Assembly: GCA_000940995.1 (NCBI GenBank)
Contig: CP005974.1
Coordinates: 1,922,001-1,986,000, forward strand
DNA: 64,000 bases
From: Photobacterium gaetbulicola Gung47
GTDB lineage: Bacteria > Pseudomonadota > Gammaproteobacteria > Enterobacterales > Vibrionaceae
Reading direction: 5' to 3'
The translations under genes were made by a program, and so were the position numbers. The notes under the pieces are model-generated. The model saw nothing but the letters and a program-made list of their open reading frames with translations, had not been told where the DNA came from and did not search any database. Positions 33,888-43,257 of this stretch are shown here, piece by piece. Position 1 is the stretch's first letter. Each line of letters starts with the position of its first letter.

Positions 33888-35381
33888 ATGCAAAAAACAA
33901 TAAACGCCACCGAGCGTCCCATTATTCCCTACGAACATCCTGATACCGCCATTTATCTCAGGTTGTTCAAAGAGAACTTGACCCGGCTGCGCTACCGCAA
34001 GGCAGCCTACTCTCAGCATGATGACTATATTCGTCAGCAATTTTCAACGGTTGGCCAACTGCGCCAGCAGTGTGACGATTTGGTTCGCTATGTCGCCGAG
34101 GCCTTTGAACATTACGCCGTGTGGGATTATACCCATGCGTATTACCCGGGAAGGCCGAGCCAGCAGAATGCTCGTACCGATGCGATGGAGGGATGCAGCC
34201 GGGTTATCCCGACCTTGGCAGCCTGGTTATCCCGACAAAAAGGCACGAGTACCATGCTTAACGGCCTGAACGGGCAGCCGCTGGATATCGCCTTATGGTT
34301 GAAGAAAGCGTTTTTGGCCGGCACCGATCCCGCCCACCCGGGCTATTGGGGGGAGTTGCATGATTATGATCAGCGCATCTGTGAAAGCGCCGATCTGGCC
34401 CTGGCGCTGTGGTTGAGCCGGGAGACGGTGTGGACGACCTTGACCTATGGCCAGCAAAAGCAAATTGTCGCCTGGTTCAAGCAGGTCAACCATTGCCAGA
34501 CCGTTGACAATAATTGGCATCTTTTTCCGCTGACCGTGCAACTGGTGATCAACTCACTCACCGGCGAGGATCACTTTGATCACACCCGCTACCACAGGAT
34601 AAAAGAGTTCTATGTCGGAGATGGCTGGTTTCGGGACGGCGCGAAAGGCAACTACGACTATTACAATGCCTGGGGATTTTATTATTCACTCTATTGGTTT
34701 GATCAAATTGATCCTAGTTTTGACCCGGAATTCATTCGTGCCAGCTTGCAGGCTTTTTCCAAAAATTACCGCGCGTTCTTTACCCCTGTTGGCTTGCCTC
34801 TGTTTGGCCGGAGTGCGTGTTACCGACTAGCCGCATCAGCCCCGCTTCTGGCTGCGGTCGATCTAAATCGCCGTCATTCCTACCGCGGCGGGTTGCATCT
34901 CGGGGAGGCCAAACGGGCCTTCCGTACCAGCCTTGAGTACTTTATCTCTCACGGTGCTTTGCAATACGGTGCGCCAACGCAAGGCCTGTTTGGCGATGAC
35001 GCACGGCTGGTGGATAACTACAGTGGTCCAGCAAGCAGCTTCTGGTCATTGCGGGCGTTAAACATCGCCCTGTACTGTGGGGATCGGCTTAATCTCTGGC
35101 AAGCAGAAGAGCACCCGCTTGAGATTGAACGGGGAGACTTTTCATTTGAGATCCCTGCGATTGAAGCCAAGGTGATTGGCACTTTCAAAACGAAAGAGGT
35201 CGTGGTGATTTTTCAGTCAGAGTATTGTGAGCAGCAAGATCCGCTTTCTCGTCGTCTGGAGCGGCAAAAACTGGCAAGAAAAATCCAGGAAATACTGACC
35301 GGACGTGCGGAGAGACCCAAGAATAACCTGCTGCGCAAGGGGATCACTTGCTACAGCTCGAAAATGTCGCATTTCTTTTAG
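33888..35381 (+). CDS. DUF2264 family protein, cytoplasmic
   Basis: 497 residues, no signal peptide. It matches the DUF2264 family: YPGRPSQQNARTDAMEGCSR near residue 85, VDNNWHLFPLTVQLVIN near residue 203, and GDGWFRDGAKGNYDYYNAWGFYY near residue 244. The helix-rich pattern with conserved Trp/Tyr/Asp suggests an (alpha/alpha) toroid like many carbohydrate-active enzymes. Members often sit in polysaccharide utilisation loci but the reaction is not settled to my knowledge. Here it is in line with sulfatase and aldolase genes and should meet an imported disaccharide or a phosphorylated form in the cytoplasm. The C-terminus is basic (RRLERQKLARKIQEIL). Confidence 0.75.
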   Translation: MQKTINATERPIIPYEHPDTAIYLRLFKENLTRLRYRKAAYSQHDDYIRQQFSTVGQLRQQCDDLVRYVAEAFEHYAVWDYTHAYYPGRPSQQNARTDAMEGCSRVIPTLAAWLSRQKGTSTMLNGLNGQPLDIALWLKKAFLAGTDPAHPGYWGELHDYDQRICESADLALALWLSRETVWTTLTYGQQKQIVAWFKQVNHCQTVDNNWHLFPLTVQLVINSLTGEDHFDHTRYHRIKEFYVGDGWFRDGAKGNYDYYNAWGFYYSLYWFDQIDPSFDPEFIRASLQAFSKNYRAFFTPVGLPLFGRSACYRLAASAPLLAAVDLNRRHSYRGGLHLGEAKRAFRTSLEYFISHGALQYGAPTQGLFGDDARLVDNYSGPASSFWSLRALNIALYCGDRLNLWQAEEHPLEIERGDFSFEIPAIEAKVIGTFKTKEVVVIFQSEYCEQQDPLSRRLERQKLARKIQEILTGRAERPKNNLLRKGITCYSSKMSHFF

Positions 35382-36345
<964 letters not shown>

Positions 36346-36387
36346 CCCCCTTACAAGCAAGCGTTAAGATACTCCCAGTCTTTTTTT

Positions 36388-36437
36388 GGCTACACCGAAT
36401 AGTGCTCTCTCATTTCCCGGTGTAGCCATTTTTATTT
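36388..36437 (+). terminator. Rho-independent terminator between agaY and kdgK
   Basis: GGCTACACCG (36388-36397) and CGGTGTAGCC (36418-36427) pair perfectly across a 20-base loop and are followed by ATTTTTATTTT. Confidence 0.85.
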
Positions 36438-36470
36438 TCTGTTAACTGCATATGTGATGGATAACAAGCA

Positions 36471-37436
36471 ATGGCCTCGTCTCTGACGTTCAAAAAGAAA
36501 AAAGTAGCCGTGATCGGCGAGTGCATGATTGAGCTGAGTGGTCAGCCATTCGGTCAGCAAGCACAGTACTTTGGTGGGGATACGCTCAATACGGCGCTGT
36601 ATTTGTCCCGTCTGGTGCCGGGTATGAATCCCGCATATGTGACGGCATTGGGTAATGACAATTACAGCCGTTACATGCGCCAATCTTGGTTGCAGGAAGG
36701 AATTGATACGCAGTTTGTCCTGACGCTCGATGGGAAGTTACCGGGTTTATATACCATTGAGAATACCCCGTGCGGTGAAAAGAGCTTTCACTATTGGCGC
36801 AATGATTCTGCTGCGCGCTGCCTTTGCCGGCACGAGCTATTTGGCTCGGTTGTTGACGATTTGAAAGCGTTTGACTTGGTCTATCTCACCGGTATCACTC
36901 TGGCCATTTTGCCTGATCCGGACAAGTACCTGCTGCTTCGGGCGCTGGAGACCCTCCAAGAGGAGGGGGTGAAGATAGCGGTAGATTCAAATTATCGTCC
37001 AGCGCTATGGCCATCATCATCTCTGGCTTGTGAGTGGATCGGCAAACTCTATCAATTAGCGGATATTGCCCTGGTTACCGCTGATGACGAGGACCGGCTG
37101 CTTGGGATGCACGACTCTCCGCCGCCGATCATTGCCAAACGCATGCACTCGATGGGGGTCAAGCAGGTTGTGGTCAAGCTCGGCCAGGAAGGGGCAATGT
37201 GGTCTCAGTATGGGCTAAATGGCATGGCGAGAGGAAACAAGGTGGATCGGGTCATGGATACGACGGCTGGCGGAGATGCATTTAATGCGGCATTTCTGGC
37301 TGCATGGAGTATGGGGATGGAGATGCACGAGTGTTGCCATTGGGGCAATAAGCTGGCGGCAAGGGTTATTCAGCACAAGGGCGCAATCATTCCGAGAGAT
37401 TATACCGGATACCTTACCGAGTTAATGAATGTTTAG
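36471..37436 (+). CDS. kdgK: 2-keto-3-deoxygluconate kinase KdgK
   Basis: 321-residue PfkB-family kinase. VAVIGECMIELSG near residue 13, FGGDTLNTALYLSRLV, LPGLYTIEN, FHYWRNDSAAR and DTTAGGDAFNAAF (catalytic Asp) match KdgK rather than tagatose-6-phosphate kinase. It phosphorylates 2-keto-3-deoxygluconate made by KduD to KDPG. No KDPG aldolase gene is in the window. It begins only 33 bases after a terminator and has no clear strong ribosome site, so its promoter is unclear. Confidence 0.92.
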   Translation: MASSLTFKKKKVAVIGECMIELSGQPFGQQAQYFGGDTLNTALYLSRLVPGMNPAYVTALGNDNYSRYMRQSWLQEGIDTQFVLTLDGKLPGLYTIENTPCGEKSFHYWRNDSAARCLCRHELFGSVVDDLKAFDLVYLTGITLAILPDPDKYLLLRALETLQEEGVKIAVDSNYRPALWPSSSLACEWIGKLYQLADIALVTADDEDRLLGMHDSPPPIIAKRMHSMGVKQVVVKLGQEGAMWSQYGLNGMARGNKVDRVMDTTAGGDAFNAAFLAAWSMGMEMHECCHWGNKLAARVIQHKGAIIPRDYTGYLTELMNV

Positions 37437-37453
37437 GCTTTAAGGAAAAAGTA

Positions 37454-38029
37454 ATGAGCGAAAAACATGTTGCCGTTCTATTGGCTGATGGCTTCGAAGA
37501 TGCAGAAGCTGTCGTATTTATCGATATTATGCGTCGGCTTGATATCAAGGTTGACGTACTTTCCTGCATGGAGAGTACAGTACTGAACACCTATTTTGGT
37601 ACGCGCATCAGTGCCGATGACACGCTGAAAAACTGTGCAGCCAACACTTACGATGCTGTGATGATGCCAGGCGGTCCGCAGGGGACTGATAATTTGTCGG
37701 CCAATCCAGCGGTTATCGAGTTTTTAAAACGCCATATTGCACAGGGGAAGTGGATATGTGCGTTGTGCTCGTCAGGCGCCAAGGTACTGGCTGCACACCA
37801 CTTATTGCAGGGGCGGCACTATACCACCGGCGATAAATTGGCTGACAAGTTTAGCGATGGTGAGTTTCAGCTCGAGAAAGTCGTGGTTGCCGATAACTTC
37901 ATCACAGGCAGGGGGCTTGGGGTGAGTTTTGAGTTCTCGTTTACTGTGGCCAAAATGCTGTTGGCTGATAACCGCGCTAAAGTAGACCATCAGGCGAGCC
38001 ATATCTATTTCGACCATTGGCCTTTGTGA
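37454..38029 (+). CDS. DJ-1/PfpI family protein
   Basis: 191 residues of the DJ-1/PfpI superfamily. ADGFEDAEAVVFIDIMRR near the N-terminus holds the conserved Glu, and WICALCSSGAKVL holds the nucleophilic-elbow Cys, though with CSS instead of the usual CAAP of YajL/DJ-1. RGLGVSFEFSFTVAKML fits the C-terminal helix. It follows kdgK by 17 bases and is likely co-transcribed. A role in repair or isomerisation of reactive keto-sugars from the Kdu pathway is a guess. Confidence 0.8.
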   Translation: MSEKHVAVLLADGFEDAEAVVFIDIMRRLDIKVDVLSCMESTVLNTYFGTRISADDTLKNCAANTYDAVMMPGGPQGTDNLSANPAVIEFLKRHIAQGKWICALCSSGAKVLAAHHLLQGRHYTTGDKLADKFSDGEFQLEKVVVADNFITGRGLGVSFEFSFTVAKMLLADNRAKVDHQASHIYFDHWPL

Positions 38030-38072
38030 TAAATGCAAGGGCAGAGCTGAGGCGATGTAGATAAATACGAAT

Positions 38073-38098
38073 AAGGCCTAGCATATTTGCTAGGCCTT
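38073..38098. terminator. Bidirectional terminator between convergent genes
   Basis: AAGGCCTAGCA and TGCTAGGCCTT are perfect 11-base complements around TATT, between the DJ-1 gene and the M20 gene, which face each other. It closes the glycosaminoglycan locus. Confidence 0.85.
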
Positions 38099-38120
38099 GT
38101 TTATATGAGGCTTTGTTCAA

Positions 38121-39299
38121 CTAGCTGGTAGCGATGTTGATAAAAATCTGCGCGCCAACCAGCGGGGCATGCTCATCAACATAGTACGGGTTGGAGTGAA
38201 GGTAGTTACAGATCCCTTGTCCTTTGTTGCCCGAACCCAAGAAGAAGAATGCACCGCGCTTCTCTTCCGTCGCATTGACCATGTAGCTGAAGTCTTCGCT
38301 ACCGGTCATTGGCGAGCCGTTGATGTTCATCATTTCTGACGGCACGGCAGAGCCCGCAGCTTCAACCACGCGCTGGTAAGCCTCTGGGTGGTTGATAATG
38401 GCAGGGTAGCCACAGTAAGTCATAGTGGTATTGAACCCACGCAGCTTGCTTTGTGCCACTATCGACTCGAAACTGTTGCGCAGCACTTGGTCGGTTTCGC
38501 TGTCCATCGAGCGGATAGTACCACGGGCTTGAACATTGGCCGCTACCGCGTTGGGTACCGTACCACCATTGAACATGCCGCAGACAAAGACCGCCGGTGA
38601 AAACGGGTTGGTCTGCTTGGCGACAATGTAGTCCATGTCTTCGACAATACGGGCGCCTTCACGGATCGCATCAAGCCCTTTGTGCGGGGTTGAGCCGTGG
38701 GCTGATTTGCCCTCGATGTCCAAAGTCCACGCGCTACCGTAAGAAGACATGATGCCGTTGTTGATGCTGACAAAGCCACACTCCTGTGCCGCGTCATTAT
38801 GGAGGGCATAGACTTCACTTACGCCACTCATACAGCCAAGCTCAACCATCTTGTTCGCGCCGTCGACGCGCATGTCCTCTTCAGCCATTTGGAAGATGAA
38901 TCGGACGTTGTGCTTTAGCTCATCTTTGTACGATGACAGGTATTTTGCCGCCGTCAGTGCCGTTGCCATATGGACATCATGGCCACAGTTATGGGCTCTG
39001 CCTGCATGCTGCGAGGTAAACTCGTCGTTGGTGAGATCATCCATTTCCAGTGCATCCATATCAGCACGGAAAGCGACCATCTTGAAAGATTCGTCAACAA
39101 TCAGATCAGCAATAAAACCGGTATAGCCGTCGTAAGTCGTGATGGCGTAGCCGCACTCATTCATGATTTTCTGGCAGTAGGCCGACGTCTTGTACTCTTC
39201 GCCAGACAGTTCAGGGATCTGATGCAAATCTTGGCGAGCCGTGATACTGAAAGCGGTGAGCTCAAGCAGTTTATTGTCAATATTAAAGCGAGACAGCAT
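38121..39299 (-). CDS. M20 family amidohydrolase/peptidase
   Basis: 392 residues. HNCGHDVHMATALTAAKYL, MAEED, HGSTPHKGLDAI and MTGSEDFSY are the zinc-ligand and dimer-domain motifs of the M20 hippurate hydrolase/N-acyl amino acid amidohydrolase group. No signal peptide; cytoplasmic. The start at 39299 gives the typical N-terminus and forms a TAATG overlap with the stop of the preceding membrane protein gene; a longer frame reading back to 39470 is an overlap artefact. The coupling suggests it hydrolyses an acylated amino acid or peptide carried by the DUF3100-type membrane pair. Confidence 0.88.
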   Translation of the reverse strand: MLSRFNIDNKLLELTAFSITARQDLHQIPELSGEEYKTSAYCQKIMNECGYAITTYDGYTGFIADLIVDESFKMVAFRADMDALEMDDLTNDEFTSQHAGRAHNCGHDVHMATALTAAKYLSSYKDELKHNVRFIFQMAEEDMRVDGANKMVELGCMSGVSEVYALHNDAAQECGFVSINNGIMSSYGSAWTLDIEGKSAHGSTPHKGLDAIREGARIVEDMDYIVAKQTNPFSPAVFVCGMFNGGTVPNAVAANVQARGTIRSMDSETDQVLRNSFESIVAQSKLRGFNTTMTYCGYPAIINHPEAYQRVVEAAGSAVPSEMMNINGSPMTGSEDFSYMVNATEEKRGAFFFLGSGNKGQGICNYLHSNPYYVDEHAPLVGAQIFINIATS

Positions 39300-39748
39300 T
39301 AGATAATCCCTTTCATCGAGAAGCCAAGTTGTGCAATCAAAGATGCGCCTAGGAAACAGCTGGTTGATACCACCAGGAACAGCACAATCACTTTCCAAGA
39401 CAGTTTTTTCAGCTCTTCCATCTTGCCGCCGACAGACAAACCTGCAAAGGCTAGCAACGGTACAGTACAAGACAGGAACTGTACTTTACCGATTGAATCG
39501 AGGAAAAAGGTTCTCACGGCCGTTTCAGGCAAACAAATCAAAATACCGATAATAGTCGCGTAGGCAAATGTCGGCAGTGGTGACTTGATGTAGCTTTTGG
39601 CCACCAGTGATAGGAACACCACAATCGACATCGCGATGAAGCTGTCCCACATGTTAAAGAAGCTGATACCCGTAGTCAGGGTTTGTGTGAACATGGCAAG
39701 CAACAGTGCCAAGAACACAAACTTCATATCATTAAGCACCGACTGCAT
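39299..39748 (-). CDS. Integral membrane protein of the DUF3100-linked pair
   Basis: 149 residues with about four to five hydrophobic segments (FVFLALLLAMFTQTL, WDSFIAMSIVVFLSLV, AYATIIGILICLP, VIVLFLVVSTSCFLGASL). It overlaps the upstream gene by 17 bases and the downstream M20 gene by one base. The start at 39748 follows GAGGTGCGCA. No family name beyond its frequent link to DUF3100 neighbours is offered; together they could be two halves of one transporter. Confidence 0.65.
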   Translation of the reverse strand: MQSVLNDMKFVFLALLLAMFTQTLTTGISFFNMWDSFIAMSIVVFLSLVAKSYIKSPLPTFAYATIIGILICLPETAVRTFFLDSIGKVQFLSCTVPLLAFAGLSVGGKMEELKKLSWKVIVLFLVVSTSCFLGASLIAQLGFSMKGII

Positions 39749-40565
39749 TGCGCACCTCTTTTTTCTGGCAAATTTTGTAGACGAATTCTGCGAGTGGAAT
39801 ACCGATGAACGTCAGCGATAGTGCACCTAGAACAGATGAAAGCAGGTTAGAAGCGGCAGCAATACTCAGAGCTTGCTGGGCCATTTCCGGGGTTAGGTTG
39901 CTGACCAAGGCACCAGAGGCAGCACTTAGCATCGAGCCACTACCTACACCGGTACCGGCAGCCAGTGCCAGTGGGTGAATGCCTGTTAGCGGACCAACAC
40001 TTCCTAGTACACTGAACCAAAGGGTACCGATCACCGAACCACACAGGTAAATCGCCAAAACACCGATGTACTCTTTGGTTCCGGTACCGTATTTGCCCTG
40101 GATAACGGCGATGGAAGGCTCACGGCTGATAGAGGAACAGGCACCGATTGACTCTCGACCCATACCAAACTTAACGGCTAGCGGAATCGCGACCAGAATT
40201 GGCAATAGGTTACCGAGTTCCTGGAAGATCAGCGGGATACCGGCATCAAGAATAATGTCGATGTTGGGAATGATCATACCTGCGTACTGAGTACCCAGTA
40301 CAAGCAAGCAGAAACCGACCATTTTCGAGGAGAAAGACTCTTCTTGTTTAGTGAAAATCTTACCCCATGCACTGATCTTATTACGTACTGGATTTAAAGA
40401 AATGATCATCCCGATCGTTACTGCAAACAGCATTGGCAGGATGGCAATATTTATTTCCCCGAACGAAATGTTTTTTGTCCCAATAACAACTTGCGCAATG
40501 AATATGACGGCCATTGCGATAATAGTTGATATTGCAACTATTTTTATAGGCGAGCGATTACTCAT
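39732..40565 (-). CDS. DUF3100-type membrane protein
   Basis: 277 residues, about eight transmembrane segments; AGTGVGSGSMLSAASGAL, SSISREPSIAVIQGKYG and the overall layout fit DUF3100 proteins. First gene of a three-gene overlapping operon ending in the M20 amidohydrolase. Probably an uptake permease for the amidohydrolase's substrate, which is not known. Confidence 0.7.
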   Translation of the reverse strand: MSNRSPIKIVAISTIIAMAVIFIAQVVIGTKNISFGEINIAILPMLFAVTIGMIISLNPVRNKISAWGKIFTKQEESFSSKMVGFCLLVLGTQYAGMIIPNIDIILDAGIPLIFQELGNLLPILVAIPLAVKFGMGRESIGACSSISREPSIAVIQGKYGTGTKEYIGVLAIYLCGSVIGTLWFSVLGSVGPLTGIHPLALAAGTGVGSGSMLSAASGALVSNLTPEMAQQALSIAAASNLLSSVLGALSLTFIGIPLAEFVYKICQKKEVRNAVGA

Positions 40566-41135
40566 AGGTGTCTACCTGGTTAGTTATTTTTCGGGTGGAG
40601 ATATTAATGATGGCTAAAATATAAAATGTGAGGTGAATCGACTTTGTTGAGAATCAAAAGTTATTACATATTTACTTTTTTCGCACTTAAACCAACTGGT
40701 AACAATAACGCCAACAACGCCAAACATATGAGGTGAAATAATTTGCCGTTTAACCAAATGGCAACACAAGCCATGCGTTTTTTCCCTATGGAGACATTTG
40801 TGCAAAGCTGTTTTAACCGATTAATATCTTTTGTCTTTACCTTTTTGGAACGTGTAAGGCTTTGCTTTCAATTAATATTGTAAACTTTATTTGAAATGAT
40901 GAGTAAAGATGAATGCTGGAAGACTGGCGTCTGAATACGTGGTCTCCAAAGAGATTAAAATGTTGATAATTTATGAGTAATACTGATTAAATGAATAACA
41001 TTTTGAAATTGTAAGGCGAGAATTTTTAAATGGCTGGGAAAGTGCTGATTATGACGTTGGTCTTGCTAACTTTCACAACAAATAACAGAAACCACTAGAA
41101 ATAATAATATTAATAACCACGAGTGATGATATTTA
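40566..41135. other. AT-rich promoter region of the M20 operon
   Basis: 570 bases between two minus-strand units, strongly AT-rich. It should contain the promoter of the DUF3100-M20 operon on its left side. No clear terminator for the SGNH gene, no RNA gene and no repeat array are seen. A 63-codon minus frame (40614-40805) has no recognisable content. Confidence 0.5.
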
Positions 41136-41879
41136 TCAGCGTGAAGACCATCTAGCCTCGATGAGCTTTGCGACTGCTTGTCCCCAGTATTGATAAATGA
41201 CGGGGCCGGGATGGAAGCCGTCACTAGCCATATGACTGGGCTCCAGCTCTCCTTCTAGGTTGACGATCTCGCAATCGGGCTGTGTCGATACCCAGTGGTG
41301 TAGTTGTTTATTAAAGCTTTTCGCTTTACTTCCCAAATACCACCGGAGTGGATGGGGCAGTGCGGGGAATCGCCCCATAGGTGGAATTTGGGTCAGAATA
41401 ATGTGTGGGCAGGAAAATTGATGCCGCAAGGTATGGGTGAGCATCTGTTGCTGTTTGAGCCATTGTGCCGCGCTGGTCGGTTTGGTGACATCATTTACGC
41501 CTGCCGAGACAACAACAACATCATACATCTGCTTGGGATGTAATCGGGCTGACTGGATGACTTGTTTAGTCGTATAGCCTGTTTTGGCAATAAGTTGCCA
41601 TTCAACTTGGAAAAAGGGGCGCAGGGCCGCAATAAGCTGGCCAGAGAGTGCCTGGGACTGGTGTTTGGCACCGACGCCTGCCGCGGCTGAATCGCCGATC
41701 AGAAGGATCCTGAGTTTTTGTTTGTTTTGAACAGTACGTCCTCGGTTTCGTTCTGCTTGGGCCGAATGTCCTTGGCGAGGGCCTTCGGCCTCTCTAAGGC
41801 ACGGAATAGACTTGCGGACATACTTTCCTTGAGCCCAAAAAATGGGAGCCATAACAAGCAGAACAAATTGATGCAGCAT
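41136..41879 (-). CDS. SGNH/GDSL-type hydrolase
   Basis: 247 residues. A hydrophobic N-terminus (FVLLVMAPIFWAQG) is followed by the hydrolase domain with ILLIGDSAAAGVGAK (nucleophile Ser block), a Gly/Asn pair in SAGVNDV and DGFHPG (catalytic Asp-x-x-His). These enzymes cleave esters, for example acyl groups on lipids or sugars. The N-terminus suggests membrane attachment or export. Not linked to a pathway by its neighbours. Confidence 0.82.
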   Translation of the reverse strand: MLHQFVLLVMAPIFWAQGKYVRKSIPCLREAEGPRQGHSAQAERNRGRTVQNKQKLRILLIGDSAAAGVGAKHQSQALSGQLIAALRPFFQVEWQLIAKTGYTTKQVIQSARLHPKQMYDVVVVSAGVNDVTKPTSAAQWLKQQQMLTHTLRHQFSCPHIILTQIPPMGRFPALPHPLRWYLGSKAKSFNKQLHHWVSTQPDCEIVNLEGELEPSHMASDGFHPGPVIYQYWGQAVAKLIEARWSSR

Positions 41880-41971
41880 TGAACACTCTCTGTGACTTTT
41901 ACCAATACTAAATGAATAATATTAGAACCATTTTTTCATTGCTGCTGGGAATGATAATAGGGAATAGCAGC

Positions 41972-42904
41972 TTAAAACTGCACCGCCTTTCTCATCATTT
42001 CCCTGCCTTCGGTTTCAACGTAGCTGAGGAAAACCTGGGCAATGGGAGAGAGGCTCTCCGCTTTGGTCCAGGAAAATGACCACTTTGACTGAATGGGCAA
42101 ACCTTCCACATTTACCTTTTTCACGCCGTAAATTTCACCAAAGGCGAGTGTATGGGCCGATAGGATCGCAACACCAAGCCGTGACAAGACAGAGTGAATA
42201 ATGGCTTCATTGCTGGCGATGGTCATCTTAATATTTGGCGTATGTTGCTGCTGTTTGAAAAAGTCTTCAATGGCATAACGGGTGCCCGAGCCTTGTTCTC
42301 GGATGAGAAAGTCTTGCTGGCAGAACTCTTCCAATGACACGCTGTTCCTGTTGGCAAGAGGGTGGTTGGCTTCGGCTATCGCAACCAGATCATTGGACAT
42401 AAACTCAATCACGTCGAGATCGAGCCCTTCTGGCAGATGGCTGAATACATAAAAATCGTCCATCCCTTGCTCCAGGCGCTCAATTATCTGTTGCCTGTTG
42501 GCGATCGTAAATTGGATATCGATACCCGGGTAGTGCTCGCAGAACGGCCCGAGTAGATGCGGGATGAAGTATTTTGCGGTCGTGACACAGGCCAGCCGAA
42601 GGGTGCCTGATTTTAATCCTCTGAGGCTTGATAGCTGCATGTCTAGCTCTTCGCAGTTTTGCAGGATTTTCTTGGCCGTTGCGATCGTGGCGAGACCGGC
42701 ATCGGTGAACTTCAGTTTTCTGCCGACTTGTTGATAGAGCGGTAAACCGATAGCTTCTGTTAGTTTTTTCAACTGCATGGAGACAGTCGGCTGAGTTAAA
42801 AACAAGGTTTCGGATGCCGATTTAATACTTCCTTGTTCATGAACAGCCAGCAATATTTCCAGCTGGCGGAATGTGCCGATATGGGCGTGCAACCGAGATG
42901 CCAT
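41972..42904 (-). CDS. LysR-family regulator, probable control of SbtA-like gene
   Basis: 310 residues. N-terminal helix-turn-helix (FRQLEILLAVHEQGSIKSASETLFLTQPTVSMQLKKLTE) and LysR substrate-binding domain (LRLACVTTAKYFIPHLLGPF). It resembles the CbbR/CysB-like branch that includes regulators of bicarbonate uptake. It is divergent from a small membrane protein and an SbtA-like transporter 107 bases away, with repeated ATAG-N7-CTA boxes between them, so it probably regulates those genes. Confidence 0.88.
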   Translation of the reverse strand: MASRLHAHIGTFRQLEILLAVHEQGSIKSASETLFLTQPTVSMQLKKLTEAIGLPLYQQVGRKLKFTDAGLATIATAKKILQNCEELDMQLSSLRGLKSGTLRLACVTTAKYFIPHLLGPFCEHYPGIDIQFTIANRQQIIERLEQGMDDFYVFSHLPEGLDLDVIEFMSNDLVAIAEANHPLANRNSVSLEEFCQQDFLIREQGSGTRYAIEDFFKQQQHTPNIKMTIASNEAIIHSVLSRLGVAILSAHTLAFGEIYGVKKVNVEGLPIQSKWSFSWTKAESLSPIAQVFLSYVETEGREMMRKAVQF

Positions 42905-42919
42905 CGTTTGCTCCTTTGT

Positions 42920-42980
42920 ATAGACTTTTATCTAATCATGATATAGCCATTATCTATTTTTATCTATGGAATGACGGCGG
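42920..42980. promoter_or_regulatory. LysR-type operator boxes
   Basis: ATAG-N7-CTA occurs at 42920-42934 and ATAG-N7-CTAT at 42943-42957, spaced 23 bases start to start, followed by a third TTTTATCTATGG near 42957-42969. Repeated dyads at two-turn spacing between a LysR gene and its divergent target are the usual layout of recognition and activation sites. Confidence 0.5.
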
Positions 42981-43011
42981 TAAGATTTTCATCAGTTTGA
43001 TGGAGGTCACT

Positions 43012-43254
43012 ATGAATGTAAGAAGCTTATTTTTGCCAGCATCAACCAGCCTGATGCTGGTTTTGTTTTACGGCTTGAGCGTGGAGATCGGCCATGGCTC
43101 GCTAGGTTTTGCCGTCTTAGCCGTGAGCTTGGTCGGCTTGATATTGGTTAATGTTGCGAGTGCGAATGCCGAAAAGGCAAAAGACGCCACGAAATCAATA
43201 CCGTTGCGCAAGGCGAATCCGGTTCATGCCATTAAGATTGCAGGAGAACAGTGA
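43012..43254 (+). CDS. Small two-helix membrane protein before SbtA-like gene
   Basis: 80 residues with two hydrophobic stretches (LPASTSLMLVLFYGLSV and GFAVLAVSLVGLILVNVAS) and a basic cytoplasmic-type tail (AEKAKDATKSIPLRKANPVHAIKI). The ATG at 43012 has a strong GGAGG at 6 bases. Three bases separate it from the transporter gene. I do not recognise it; it is too short and too hydrophobic to be the PII-like SbtB. Confidence 0.75.
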   Translation: MNVRSLFLPASTSLMLVLFYGLSVEIGHGSLGFAVLAVSLVGLILVNVASANAEKAKDATKSIPLRKANPVHAIKIAGEQ

Positions 43255-43257
43255 ACC

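Noticed and set aside
36471..37436. Reading the PfkB kinase as tagatose-6-phosphate kinase AgaK
   Set aside because: GECMIELSG, GGDTLNTA and YWRNDSAA motifs match KdgK, and kduI/kduD in the same locus call for a KDG kinase.
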